A stretch of DNA of 64,000 nt from Chitinophagaceae bacterium (GCA_016720775.1 JADKJX010000003.1:62001-126000), one strand, 5' to 3'; positions 16,960 through 24,661 are shown, counted from the first letter of the stretch. Program-made: numbers and translations. Notes: a model not told the origin generated them from the letters alone.

Positions 16960-17649
16960 ATGAATGTATTGAAGACGATCCTCCTGCTTTTAACTTTCCG
17001 GCTAAGCCGCGAAAAAATGCTTGAATTCGATAAGCGTCATTTTATTTCAGCACTGATCGGTACATGGATTGTTGGTATGGGTCGCTATTGGGATGATGAT
17101 AAGGCAAGCCTTCTTCAACACCTGGGGCTTGGATCGGTGATCTATATTTTTGTTCTGGCTGCTTTTATATGGATCATTGTTAAACCATTTAAGGTAGATA
17201 AGTGGAATTATTTTACCGTGGTTACATTCATCGGCCTGACTTCTTTTCCGGCCATCCTGTACGCAATACCTGTTGAAAAATTTGTAAATATAGATACCGC
17301 AAACAGCATCAATGCCTGGTTCCTCGCAATCGTGGCGGTATGGCGGCTCTGCCTGTTGAATTATTTCTTAAAGCGGTTTACCCGGCTGAGCTATGGTAAT
17401 ATCTTCACTGTTACTTTAATGCCCATCTGTTTGATCATTTCAACGTTAACTGCGCTTAATTTACACCGGGTAGTTTTTAATATAATGGGTGGTGTACATG
17501 ATCCTTCACCACACGAAAGCTCCTATTTTGTTTTAATGCTGTTAACAGGTATTTCAGCACTCCTTACCATCCCCTTATTGATAGCTTATATTGCAGGGAT
17601 CTATTACAGCCGTAAGCATAAAGAAAATAAAAGTGGGGAGAAATTGTAA
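16960..17649 (+). CDS. multi-pass membrane protein, unknown function
   Basis: A 229-residue protein with a short N-terminal helix and about five transmembrane segments (roughly 45-75, 85-108, 118-135, 145-165, 195-218). The segment GTWIVGMGRYWDDDKASLLQHLGLGS looks conserved among proteins of this type that I have seen in Bacteroidota and other phyla, but no function is assigned. It stands between the tRNA and the sulfur genes. A direct-repeat GTAAC site overlaps its stop codon and probably belongs to the next gene. Confidence 0.7.
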   Translation: MNVLKTILLLLTFRLSREKMLEFDKRHFISALIGTWIVGMGRYWDDDKASLLQHLGLGSVIYIFVLAAFIWIIVKPFKVDKWNYFTVVTFIGLTSFPAILYAIPVEKFVNIDTANSINAWFLAIVAVWRLCLLNYFLKRFTRLSYGNIFTVTLMPICLIISTLTALNLHRVVFNIMGGVHDPSPHESSYFVLMLLTGISALLTIPLLIAYIAGIYYSRKHKENKSGEKL

Positions 17650-17660
17650 CTAATGTAACA
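17645..17660 (+). promoter_or_regulatory. candidate Crp/Fnr-type operator site A
   Basis: GTAAC-TAAT-GTAAC at 17646-17659: the left half matches GTAAC and the right half differs from GTTAC by one base. The centre (17652.5) is 29.5 bases before a -7-like box CATCTTTG at 17682-17689, a class-II activator position. See sites B, C and D. Confidence 0.45.
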
Positions 17661-17737
17661 GAGCTTCCTTATTATCCGCCACATCTTTGCATACAAAGTG
17701 AGGGGCCATTCTGGAACTGATATAAATCATAGCTTAT

Positions 17738-17753
17738 TGTAACAGTCGTTACT
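17738..17753 (+). promoter_or_regulatory. candidate Crp/Fnr-type operator site B
   Basis: A perfect dyad GTAAC-AGTC-GTTAC at 17739-17752, with the 5-4-5 architecture of FNR-type sites. The centre is 30.5 bases upstream of a -7-like box AATTTTTG (17776-17783), and the persulfide dioxygenase-rhodanese gene starts at 17830. Confidence 0.6.
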
Positions 17754-17829
17754 GGTACAATGACCGATTATTTTGAATTTTTGCAGAGGACTTTTTGCTA
17801 TGATAATTAAATATGAAAAAGTATCAAAT

Positions 17830-19245
17830 ATGAAACTGGAGCAGATTTATACCGGGTGCATAGCCCATGCCGCTTATTACCTGGAAAGCAATGGCGAAGC
17901 CGCCATTTTTGACCCCTTGCGGGAAGTACAGCCATATATTAACCGGGCAGAAAAAGACAAGGCGAAGATCAAATATGTTTTTGAAACGCATTTTCATGCC
18001 GACTTTGTAAGCGGGCATTTAGACCTTATGAAGAAGACGGGGGCAAAAATTGTTTTTGGCCCAACGGCAAAACCGGCTTATGAAGCCATTGTTGCAAAAG
18101 ACAACGAGGTCTTTAAAGTAGGCAAGGCATCGGTTAAAGTGATACATACCCCTGGCCATACGATGGAAAGCACCACCTACCTGCTCATTGATGAACATGG
18201 CAAGGAACATGGCATCATTACCGGCGATACCTTATTTATTGGAGATGTAGGCCGGCCGGATCTTGCACAGCATGTGGTAGCCGAATTAACACAGGAAAAA
18301 CTGGCCGGCCACTTATTTGAATCATTGCGCAATAAGATCATGCCATTAAGTGATGACCTGGTCGTTTATCCAAATCACGGGGCAGGAAGTGCCTGCGGTA
18401 AAATGATGAGCAAGGAAACGACTGATACACTCGGCCACCAGAAAAAAGTGAATTATGCATTGAACCCATCGCTTTCAAAAGATGAGTTCGTGAAACAACT
18501 GCTAAACGGCCTTACCACGCCGCCCATTTATTTTCCGCAGAATGTGCTGATGAATATTAAAGGTTACGAAAGCCTGGATACGATCATGCAAAGAGGAAAA
18601 AGACCAATGGCGGTTCCGGAGTTTGAAGCCATTGCCAATGAAACAAGAGCTGTAATACTGGATACAAGGGCGGCTTCTGATTTTGCAAAGGCTTTTATTC
18701 CCAACAGCATCAATATCGGCATCGACGGAAATTTTGCACAATGGGTGGGAGAAATGATACCCGATGTAAAACAGGAGATATTGTTAGTAACTGATCCTGG
18801 CAGGGAAGAGGAGTGTATCATCCGTTTGTCACGGGTAGGCTATGATAACACACTGGGCTATATGGACGGTGGTTTTGAAGCATGGAAGAAGGCCGGGAAA
18901 GAAACAGAATCTGCTAGACGTATCACGGCTGCTGAGTTTGCAACACTATATGAAACGGAAAAGCCGGTGCTGTTTGATATCCGCAAGAAAAGCGAATACG
19001 ATGTCGAGCACCTGGTTGATGCAATAAATATTCCATTGAACCAGATAAATAATCACCTGGCAGAATTTCCAAGGGATAAACCCTTTGTACTGCATTGTGC
19101 AGGGGGGTATCGCAGTATGATCGCTGCATCTATTTTAAAACAACGGGGCTGGGATAATTTTTCAGATGTGGCCGGCGGCTTCAGTGAAATAATAAAAACA
19201 AATGTGCCAAGAACAGATTACGTGTGCCCGACAACTATGTTATAA
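17830..19245 (+). CDS. persulfide dioxygenase-rhodanese fusion (MBL fold)
   Basis: About 471 residues. The N-terminal metallo-beta-lactamase domain has THFHADFVSGH (metal ligands, around residues 58-68), HTPGHTMES and TGDTLFIGDVGRPDL, the ETHE1/persulfide dioxygenase type. Two rhodanese domains follow. The first (VILDTRAASDF...) has TDPGREEE where the active-site Cys loop would be, so it looks catalytically dead. The second (VLFDIRKKSEY...) has an intact loop HCAGGYRS. The enzyme would oxidise glutathione or low-molecular-weight persulfide to sulfite and handle sulfane sulfur. An in-frame TTG at 17773 is possible, but ATG 17830 (MKLEQIYTG) fits the family start. Two GTAAC-type operator sites lie upstream. 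Confidence 0.9.
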   Translation: MKLEQIYTGCIAHAAYYLESNGEAAIFDPLREVQPYINRAEKDKAKIKYVFETHFHADFVSGHLDLMKKTGAKIVFGPTAKPAYEAIVAKDNEVFKVGKASVKVIHTPGHTMESTTYLLIDEHGKEHGIITGDTLFIGDVGRPDLAQHVVAELTQEKLAGHLFESLRNKIMPLSDDLVVYPNHGAGSACGKMMSKETTDTLGHQKKVNYALNPSLSKDEFVKQLLNGLTTPPIYFPQNVLMNIKGYESLDTIMQRGKRPMAVPEFEAIANETRAVILDTRAASDFAKAFIPNSINIGIDGNFAQWVGEMIPDVKQEILLVTDPGREEECIIRLSRVGYDNTLGYMDGGFEAWKKAGKETESARRITAAEFATLYETEKPVLFDIRKKSEYDVEHLVDAINIPLNQINNHLAEFPRDKPFVLHCAGGYRSMIAASILKQRGWDNFSDVAGGFSEIIKTNVPRTDYVCPTTML

Positions 19246-19259
19246 GGAGTAAGATTGGT

Positions 19260-19294
19260 GAAGCCGGTCCCGGAGTTGTTCCCGGGTTCTTCTT
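19260..19294 (+). terminator. possible terminator after the persulfide dioxygenase gene
   Basis: CCCGG / CCGGG stem (19269-19273 with 19282-19286) followed by TTCTTCTTT. The stem is short and the T tract interrupted, so this is weak. Confidence 0.35.
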
Positions 19295-19298
19295 TAAT

Positions 19299-19314
19299 GT
19301 TACAAATGTTACCG
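19299..19314 (+). promoter_or_regulatory. candidate Crp/Fnr-type operator site C
   Basis: GTTAC-AAAT-GTTAC at 19300-19313: the right half matches and the left half has one mismatch. The centre 19306.5 is 28.5 bases before a -7-like box TAACTTTC (19335-19342), upstream of the DUF2892 gene at 19358. Confidence 0.45.
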
Positions 19315-19357
19315 AAAAGACCCCGGATATTTTTTAACTTTCTTAAAATTTAAAAAT

Positions 19358-19567
19358 ATGAAAAAGAACATGGGAAATGCCGATCGTATGATACGGATAT
19401 TGCTGGCGGTGGTAATGGCAGTATTATACTTTACCAATACGGTTACCGGAACTTTTGGTATCGTGCTTTTGGTATTGGCTGGGGTTTTTGTATTAACCAG
19501 CCTGGTAAGTTTTTGCCCGCTTTATACACTGATAGGATTGAATACCTGTAAGACAAAAAAACAATAA
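19358..19567 (+). CDS. DUF2892 (YgaP-like) membrane protein
   Basis: A 69-residue protein with two transmembrane helices: MGNADRMIRILLAVVMAVLYF and a second helix ending FCPLYTLIGLNTCKTK. This matches DUF2892, the membrane part of the YgaP rhodanese. The conserved CPLY and a second Cys (C64) are present. Such proteins accompany sulfide-oxidation rhodaneses, in line with its neighbours. It is preceded by operator-like site C. Confidence 0.85.
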   Translation: MKKNMGNADRMIRILLAVVMAVLYFTNTVTGTFGIVLLVLAGVFVLTSLVSFCPLYTLIGLNTCKTKKQ

Positions 19568-19615
19568 CTGCAAATTGATGATCAAATAAGCAGTAAATAT
19601 TCCATTACTGTGAGG

Positions 19616-19637
19616 GCAGCGCTTCGGCTGCTTTTTA
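19616..19637 (+). terminator. terminator after the DUF2892 gene
   Basis: GCAGC / GCTGC around a GCTTCG loop (UUCG-type), followed by TTTTT at 19632-19636. Confidence 0.65.
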
Positions 19638-19653
19638 TGTAACCTTTGTTACC
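19638..19653 (+). promoter_or_regulatory. candidate Crp/Fnr-type operator site D
   Basis: A perfect dyad GTAAC-CTTT-GTTAC at 19639-19652. The centre 19645.5 is 29.5 bases before the exact -7 box TAACTTTG at 19675-19682, which lies 19 bases before the ATG of the next operon at 19702. With transcription starting about 7 bases after the box, the site would be centred near -43. Confidence 0.65.
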
Positions 19654-19674
19654 AGGAGCGTTACTGTTATGGGT

Positions 19675-19682
19675 TAACTTTG
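19675..19682 (+). promoter_or_regulatory. -7 promoter box (TAACTTTG) of the thioredoxin-rhodanese operon
   Basis: An exact TAnnTTTG match, with operator-like dyad D at the place where a class-II activator would replace a good -33 element. No TTTG lies at the normal distance. Confidence 0.55.
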
Positions 19683-19701
19683 TGATACTAAAGAACTTTA
19701 A

Positions 19702-19938
19702 ATGAAACAGGTGATTTTCAGTAACTGGAATTTTATACGGGTGTTGCGGCTGGCAATGGGCATCGCCATTTTGGTTCAGGCTGTAATGGCCAAAGATGTT
19801 CTGTTTGGAATGATCGGCATCTTATTTACAGCAATGCCTGTTTTTAACCTGGGTTGCTGTGCCACCGGTAATTGTGCAGCGCCTGTTCGAAAGGAAGATC
19901 CCAACGCTAAAGACATCATTTATGAAGAAGTGGTTTAA
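19702..19938 (+). CDS. small YgaP/DUF2892-like membrane protein
   Basis: A 78-residue protein with two hydrophobic segments (about 10-28 and 33-48) and the Cys-rich motif GCCATGNCAAP (51-61) after the second helix. It resembles the DUF2892 group. It is the first gene of a tightly packed operon (overlap of 17 bases with the next gene) that includes thioredoxin and rhodanese, pointing to sulfane-sulfur handling at the membrane (inference). Confidence 0.75.
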   Translation: MKQVIFSNWNFIRVLRLAMGIAILVQAVMAKDVLFGMIGILFTAMPVFNLGCCATGNCAAPVRKEDPNAKDIIYEEVV

Positions 19939-20149
19939 GAATAACCTGCTTTATTTTATTGGGGCAGCGGCAGGCGCTGTTGCCGGTTATATCTACTGGC
20001 AGCAGGTAGGTTGCTCATCCGGCACCTGTGCCATTACTTCAAAGCCACTCAACAGTACGCTGTATGGCGCCTTAATGGGTGCATTGTTGTTAGGCATGTT
20101 TAAAAAAGAAAATAAAGAAAAAGTAACCCAAAATAAAAATGACATTTAA
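19922..20149 (+). CDS. small membrane protein (DUF6132-like)
   Basis: 75 residues from the ATG at 19922 (MKKWFKNNLLYFIGAAAGA). It has two glycine/alanine-rich transmembrane segments, separated by CSSGTCAITSKPLNSTLYGALMG. Two cysteines face the same side between the helices. It resembles the DUF6132 family often found next to thioredoxin and rhodanese genes in Bacteroidota. It overlaps the gene before by 17 bases and the thioredoxin gene after by 11, so translation is probably coupled. Confidence 0.75.
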   Translation: MKKWFKNNLLYFIGAAAGAVAGYIYWQQVGCSSGTCAITSKPLNSTLYGALMGALLLGMFKKENKEKVTQNKNDI

Positions 20150-20435
20150 CGAGATCATACATTCTGACAAACTGGTGCTGGTTGATTTTTTTGCCGAATG
20201 GTGTGGCCCTTGCAAAATGATGGCTCCCATCTTAAAAGATGTAAAGGCAGAACTGGGTGATGCAGCTACCATCATAAAAGTAGATGTAGATAAAAGTCCG
20301 CAGGCGGCGCATGCATACCAGGTTCAGGGCGTACCCACGCTGATCTTATTTAAGAACGGCAAACCATTATGGCGGCAAAGCGGGGTGGTTCATAAAGCCG
20401 GGTTGATCGGGGTAATAAAAAAATTCACAACATAA
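20139..20435 (+). CDS. thioredoxin
   Basis: A 98-residue thioredoxin fold with the active site FAEWCGPCKMMAP (about 20-32) and the cis-proline region GVPTLILFKNGK (68-79). It has no signal peptide, so it is cytoplasmic. It is slightly shorter than the usual 105 residues. It lies in the sulfur operon, where it may reduce rhodanese-bound persulfide (inference). The main cellular TrxA is likely encoded elsewhere. Confidence 0.9.
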   Translation: MTFNEIIHSDKLVLVDFFAEWCGPCKMMAPILKDVKAELGDAATIIKVDVDKSPQAAHAYQVQGVPTLILFKNGKPLWRQSGVVHKAGLIGVIKKFTT

Positions 20436-20445
20436 ATTCACAACA

Positions 20446-20760
20446 ATGAGTTTGTTCCAACAATTATTTGCTGGTGGTCAGCCGTCTGCTGACCTGAAAA
20501 ACAGTATTGATAAGGGTGCTTTCCTGGTGGATGTTCGTACGCCCGGTGAGTTTTCCGGAGGCAGTGTGCCCGGTGCTGTAAACATTCCTTTAGACATGAT
20601 ACCGGCTCAATTGGCTACTTTCAAAGGAAAAGAAAGTATTGTGCTGTTTTGCCGCAGCGGCATGCGCAGCGGCCAGGCCAAAGGCATCCTCGAGAGCAAT
20701 GGATTTAAAAATGTGATTAATGGCGGCACCTGGGAAGACGTAAGCCGGCTGGTAAAATAA
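20446..20760 (+). CDS. single-domain rhodanese
   Basis: A 104-residue rhodanese-like protein with FLVDVRTPGEFSGGSVPGAVNIPL (about 27-50) and the active-site loop LFCRSGMRSGQA, catalytic Cys at about 79. It transfers sulfane sulfur to acceptors. It ends the thioredoxin operon (10-base gap) and belongs to the persulfide-handling set with the fusion enzyme upstream. Confidence 0.9.
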   Translation: MSLFQQLFAGGQPSADLKNSIDKGAFLVDVRTPGEFSGGSVPGAVNIPLDMIPAQLATFKGKESIVLFCRSGMRSGQAKGILESNGFKNVINGGTWEDVSRLVK

Positions 20761-20762
20761 GA

Positions 20763-20808
20763 ATAACCGGATCAGGTTATGGCTTGTTGATTCAGTCGAT
20801 TATATTTG
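20763..20808 (+). promoter_or_regulatory. candidate promoter with dyad upstream of the TsdA-like gene
   Basis: An exact -7 box TATATTTG lies at 20801-20808. A dyad ATAACC-N6-GGTTAT at 20763-20780 is centred 29.5 bases before it, the same distance as operator sites A-D, but its half-sites are spaced four bases wider. It could instead be a weak terminator of the rhodanese operon. Confidence 0.4.
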
Positions 20809-20857
20809 TTTTGCATACGGAAGTGCTTTCACCAATAAACTTCCGGATGAATCGAAT

Positions 20858-21916
20858 ATGCAAAACAATGAACGGGATACTGATAAAGAGATCAGGAGCC
20901 TTTTATCGGTCATCAACATACTTCTGCTGGTGATCGGGGTATTGGTTGTTGCTGTCATTGCGATGCCGTTCATTGTATATAAAAGCAACCAGGCAGAAAA
21001 AGCCGGACAACAGATTCCGGCAGGTTCCGACTTAAAAAAAGATACAACCACTTATTGGGCAGCACCGGATATAAACAGCATCACGGATATCAAACTAAAA
21101 AAACAGGTGGAATACGGTAAAGAATTGGTTGCGCATACTTCAAAATACCTTGGCCCCAATGGTTCGGTATTAAAAATGAGCAATGGTATGAATTGCCAGA
21201 ACTGCCACCTGCAGGCGGGTACGGTTGTGTATGGAAATAATTATGGTTCTGTTGCATCGCTGTATCCAAAATTCAGGGCAAGAAGCGGTGCTGTTGAAAC
21301 GATCTATAAAAGAGTGAATGATTGTTTTGAACGGAGCCTTAATGGAAAAGAACTGGATACAACCGGAAATGAAATGAAGGCCATCAAAGCATATATCGAT
21401 TTTGTCGGCTCAAATGTTCCGAAAGGTAAAAAGGCAGCGGGCTCTGGGTTTAAAGATCTTGCTTACTTAGACCGGGCCGCTGATCCCGGCAAAGGGCAAC
21501 TTGTTTTTACAGCGAAGTGCCAGAGTTGTCACCAGCCAAACGGCGGCGGCGTATTGAATATTGATAAAACAGAATTTACCTACCCGCCACTTTGGGGCAA
21601 CAGCAGTTTTAATGACGGTGCCGGCCTTTACCGAATCAGCAATTTTGCAAAGTATGTAAAGTACAATATGCCGCAGGGTACCATTCATACCAGCCCGCAG
21701 CTTTCAGATGAAGAAGCATGGGATGTTGCGGCGTTCGTATTATCACAGCAGCGGCCACATATTGATGTACCAAAAGACTGGCCCGACAGATCAATGAAAC
21801 CGATTGATCATCCTTTTGGTCCATATGCAGATGCATTTAGTGAAAAGCAGCATAAGTACGGACCGTTTAAACCCCTCCTGGAAGAACAAAAGAAAAAAGC
21901 AGCAACTACTAAATAA
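20858..21916 (+). CDS. TsdA-like di-heme cytochrome c (thiosulfate dehydrogenase family)
   Basis: A 352-residue membrane-anchored protein (TM about 22-44) with two c-heme motifs: CQNCH at about residue 113 and CQSCH at about 221. Sequence around them (LGPNGSVLKMSNGMNCQNCH, YPKFRARSG, INDCFERS-like VNDCFERSLNGK, YPPLWGNSSFNDGAGLYR, DWPDRSMKPIDHPFGPYAD) matches the TsdA family, which oxidises thiosulfate to tetrathionate or works in reverse. In context, thiosulfate produced from persulfide plus sulfite could be its substrate (inference). Regulation by the Crp/Fnr protein encoded downstream is possible. Confidence 0.85.
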   Translation: MQNNERDTDKEIRSLLSVINILLLVIGVLVVAVIAMPFIVYKSNQAEKAGQQIPAGSDLKKDTTTYWAAPDINSITDIKLKKQVEYGKELVAHTSKYLGPNGSVLKMSNGMNCQNCHLQAGTVVYGNNYGSVASLYPKFRARSGAVETIYKRVNDCFERSLNGKELDTTGNEMKAIKAYIDFVGSNVPKGKKAAGSGFKDLAYLDRAADPGKGQLVFTAKCQSCHQPNGGGVLNIDKTEFTYPPLWGNSSFNDGAGLYRISNFAKYVKYNMPQGTIHTSPQLSDEEAWDVAAFVLSQQRPHIDVPKDWPDRSMKPIDHPFGPYADAFSEKQHKYGPFKPLLEEQKKKAATTK

Positions 21917-21986
21917 AAATTGCCAGAAACAAAAGCGAAGGTCTTTTAAAGAGGCCCGATAAATTTAATCACTTAAAAAACAGGTT

Positions 21987-22391
21987 ATGAAAAAGATCTT
22001 GATCCTTGTTGTTGTTTTATTTGCCACCGTTGCCCTAAAAGCACAAACGCATAAAATTATATTCCAGCTTACCAGTGAAGATACCCTTGCCCATAAATCG
22101 CTGATGAAGCAACTGAACAATGTGCTTTCGATATCTCCCGATGCAAAAATTGAAGTGGTTTGCCAGGGCCCCGGCCTGTCAATGTTAATGATCTCGAGAA
22201 CTACGGTCCAGGAAGGGATCAGTAAAATGAAAGCAAAGGGTGTTTTTTTTGCGGCTTGTGAATTTTCAATGAGCGAACGGAAAGTCACTAAAGAACAAAT
22301 AGTGCCGGAGTCCGGTTTTGTAAAATCGGGGATCGTTGAAGTAATAACAAAACAGGAAGAGGGGTGGAGTTATATTAAGTCGGGATTTTAA
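21987..22391 (+). CDS. exported DsrE-family protein
   Basis: A 134-residue protein with a signal peptide (residues 1-19, ATVALKAQ) and a DsrE/F-like fold: KIIFQLTSEDTLAHKSLMKQLNNVL, KIEVVCQGPGLSMLM and a conserved-type Cys in GVFFAACEFSM (about residue 90). DsrE proteins carry sulfane sulfur on such a Cys. It lies between the TsdA-like gene (70-base gap) and the Crp/Fnr gene, consistent with periplasmic sulfur trafficking. Confidence 0.85.
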   Translation: MKKILILVVVLFATVALKAQTHKIIFQLTSEDTLAHKSLMKQLNNVLSISPDAKIEVVCQGPGLSMLMISRTTVQEGISKMKAKGVFFAACEFSMSERKVTKEQIVPESGFVKSGIVEVITKQEEGWSYIKSGF

Positions 22392-22451
22392 ATTTACCAA
22401 TGGGGAAATTATTCTGCATATTTTTGCGCTGAACCCACGCTCATAAAAATT

Positions 22452-23084
22452 ATGCAGAACGAACCGCTATTCAGCGCCCTTTTTGAACCGGAGCTGGTAA
22501 AGGAAATATACCAGTTTGGTGAGATCCAGCATTTTAAAGAAGGCGACCTGGTGATGGATTATGGCAAATACATCCGGATGATGCCCATTATCTTAAACGG
22601 TACCATCAAAGTGTTGCGCATGGATGAAACGGGTAAGGAGATATTGCTGTATTATTTGTCCAGCAGTGAAAGTTGCTCCATGGCATACAGCTGCTGCATG
22701 GAAGCAAAGAAAAGTGAAGTAAAGGCCATTGCGGAAGATGAGGTGGAATTGATTGCCATTCCGCATGCCAAACTGGAAGAATGGCTTTGTAAATATCCAA
22801 GCTGGAAGAATTATATCATGCGCAGCTTTAATGAACGTTTCCTGGAACTTCTACGGTCCATCGAGAGCATTGCCTTTCATAAATTAGATGAACGCCTGAT
22901 CGCCTACCTGAAAGAAAAACAACGGCTCTCAGGCTCCAGCGTGGTAAAAGCATCGCACTACCAGATCGCCGATGACCTGGCCACTTCCAGGGTAGTGGTA
23001 TCCCGCCTGCTTAAGCAATTGGAAAATGATAAGAAGATCATTCTCTACCGCAACGAAATAAAACTATTGCCTGCATTGGCATAA
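22452..23084 (+). CDS. Crp/Fnr family regulator with clustered cysteines
   Basis: A 210-residue regulator: cNMP-binding-like beta roll (about 15-115), a dimer helix, and a winged helix with HYQIADDLATSRVVVSRLLKQLE (about 168-190) as the recognition region. The effector domain contains ESCSMAYSCCME with C75, C81 and C82, unlike cAMP-binding Crp and unlike the N-terminal Fe-S cysteines of Fnr. That suggests thiol, persulfide or metal sensing (inference). It is the only DNA-binding regulator in the sulfur module, so it is the natural candidate for the GTAAC-N4-GTTAC sites. A -7 box TATTTTTG at 22419-22426 precedes it. Confidence 0.88.
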   Translation: MQNEPLFSALFEPELVKEIYQFGEIQHFKEGDLVMDYGKYIRMMPIILNGTIKVLRMDETGKEILLYYLSSSESCSMAYSCCMEAKKSEVKAIAEDEVELIAIPHAKLEEWLCKYPSWKNYIMRSFNERFLELLRSIESIAFHKLDERLIAYLKEKQRLSGSSVVKASHYQIADDLATSRVVVSRLLKQLENDKKIILYRNEIKLLPALA

Positions 23085-23089
23085 AAAAA

Positions 23090-23115
23090 CTCCCGCCATG
23101 CAGGAGCCTTTTTTT
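23090..23115. terminator. bidirectional terminator
   Basis: The hairpin CTCCCGC-CAT-GCAGGAG (23090-23106) is flanked by A7 on the left and T7 on the right, between convergent genes ending at 23084 and 23132. It can serve both strands; pairing is better as read on the minus strand (T-G in place of C-A). Confidence 0.8.
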
Positions 23116-23131
23116 ATTAGGGAGAGATACC

Positions 23132-24622
23132 TTATTTCCTGATGACCATCTTTTGCAAACTGATATCCTTGTTTTGCATCAGCAGCATATACGACCCGGC
23201 CGCAAACAGCGATTGCAGTTTTATGGAATAAGTGCCCGGCTGTTTGATGTCGAGCGTTCCTGCCTGCATCACCTGCCCATTTACGGATGTAATAGAATAA
23301 TTGTACGTTCCGGTCGCAGATGTCCCTGCATAAATTTCAATGCTTTCATCTATGGGATTCTTTATCACATAAAGATCTTTTGAATGATCTGAAACAGAAG
23401 CCACGGCAGAATAGCTTACCTGGCTGCTGAACGCAATTACTTTAAGCCGGTAATAAGCGGTTCCTTTCAGTGCGGCGTTGTCATTGTAGCTGTAAAATTC
23501 TGTACCATTGCGGTTGAATGCAGCGTGTGTATTGATCGTATAGAAACTTATTACGTCATCACTCCGTTCAAGCTCGTAACGGTTAATGTTCAGCTCGTTT
23601 CCAATGGTATAATTGATCCTTGTGGACCCGTTTGAACGGCTTGCTGAAAAACTGATAATCCTTAAAGGAAGCACCCACGATGTACTGCCGATCACAAAAT
23701 CCGTATTGAATATGTTGGTGCTGTTAGAAGTAACCGTACCGGAAGTGGCGACTACTCCAATGCCTGCACCACCTATGTTATTCCACAGGCCACTAAAGGA
23801 AGCTGCCCTAACCCCACCCAGCGTTACATTCGGGAAGGGCACTTTGCTCTGGTCCCAGTTCATGGTAACCTGGGCGCTGCCTCCACTTACCCGGTTAATC
23901 GTCCAGTATTCAAATGTATCCACCAGCACAAGCGGCGTGTTGAGACTGGCATAATTGGGTGTGGGACTTGTATTATAACGTACATTGAATTCTCCCGAAA
24001 CAGAAAGATTGCTTAAATCAACAGGCCTGAGGTAAGAAGCATTGCCAACAGGGAAGGTAAAAGCGGTGCTGCCGAATTTTTTCACCCAGCCGTTCACATG
24101 ATTGGCATCGCTGCTTCCGGAATAGGATGATCCTGCTTCATAGATCATGTAATTTGGTGTGGCCGATGTGCTGATCATCCCGGTTGTGTAAGCATGAACC
24201 CCGCTTGCGCTCAGGTTATTGTTGAGCAGAAACCCGGCAGCATTATCTGTTACCAGGTTATACGTTTTAAAAGTTTGCGTGCCACTAACGGTTTGCAAAC
24301 TGCTTCCGTTAAGGAAAAGGGTTCCGGTACCAACAGCCATCGATGACTGGCTGTTGCTCAGGTTCTGGCTTATATAAAACATTCCGTTATTGGTGAGGGC
24401 TGCACCGGAAGCGTTGGTGAATGATCCGTTCACATGAAATATATCTGCTGATGTACTTACATATAAAGTGCCGTTGTTTTGAACGGATACCTGGGCCAGG
24501 GATGCAACCGGCAGCATCAGCAACAACAGTATTTTGGCTGTAACCGGGCTTTTGTAGAAGATGTTTTTAAACCTTCGTAAAAGCAGTGTGGTCAGTACCA
24601 GTGTTTTTAAAAATGTTTTCAT
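23132..24622 (-). CDS. type IX secretion (T9SS) cargo protein
   Basis: A 496-residue secreted protein. The signal peptide lies behind a basic N-terminal stretch, with the hydrophobic core ILLLLMLPVASLAQ at about 31-44. The body is a beta-rich repeat region (TNASGAALTNNGMF..., LFLNGSSLQTVSG) typical of surface proteins of this phylum. The C-terminal ~85 residues (NPIDESIEIYAG...YNYSITSVNGQVMQAG...GSYMLLMQ...QKMVIRK) form a T9SS type A sorting domain, so the product is exported across the outer membrane. A catalytic domain is not evident. It lies 39 bases behind the repeat protein gene on the same strand. Confidence 0.85.
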   Translation of the reverse strand: MKTFLKTLVLTTLLLRRFKNIFYKSPVTAKILLLLMLPVASLAQVSVQNNGTLYVSTSADIFHVNGSFTNASGAALTNNGMFYISQNLSNSQSSMAVGTGTLFLNGSSLQTVSGTQTFKTYNLVTDNAAGFLLNNNLSASGVHAYTTGMISTSATPNYMIYEAGSSYSGSSDANHVNGWVKKFGSTAFTFPVGNASYLRPVDLSNLSVSGEFNVRYNTSPTPNYASLNTPLVLVDTFEYWTINRVSGGSAQVTMNWDQSKVPFPNVTLGGVRAASFSGLWNNIGGAGIGVVATSGTVTSNSTNIFNTDFVIGSTSWVLPLRIISFSASRSNGSTRINYTIGNELNINRYELERSDDVISFYTINTHAAFNRNGTEFYSYNDNAALKGTAYYRLKVIAFSSQVSYSAVASVSDHSKDLYVIKNPIDESIEIYAGTSATGTYNYSITSVNGQVMQAGTLDIKQPGTYSIKLQSLFAAGSYMLLMQNKDISLQKMVIRK

Positions 24623-24661
24623 AGTGCGCTTTATATGAACATGGTTTTTTAATTACAGCTT

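Noticed and set aside
17773..17829. TTG start giving a longer persulfide dioxygenase
   Set aside because: The added residues are not family-like and a promoter-type box lies within them; ATG 17830 is the natural start.
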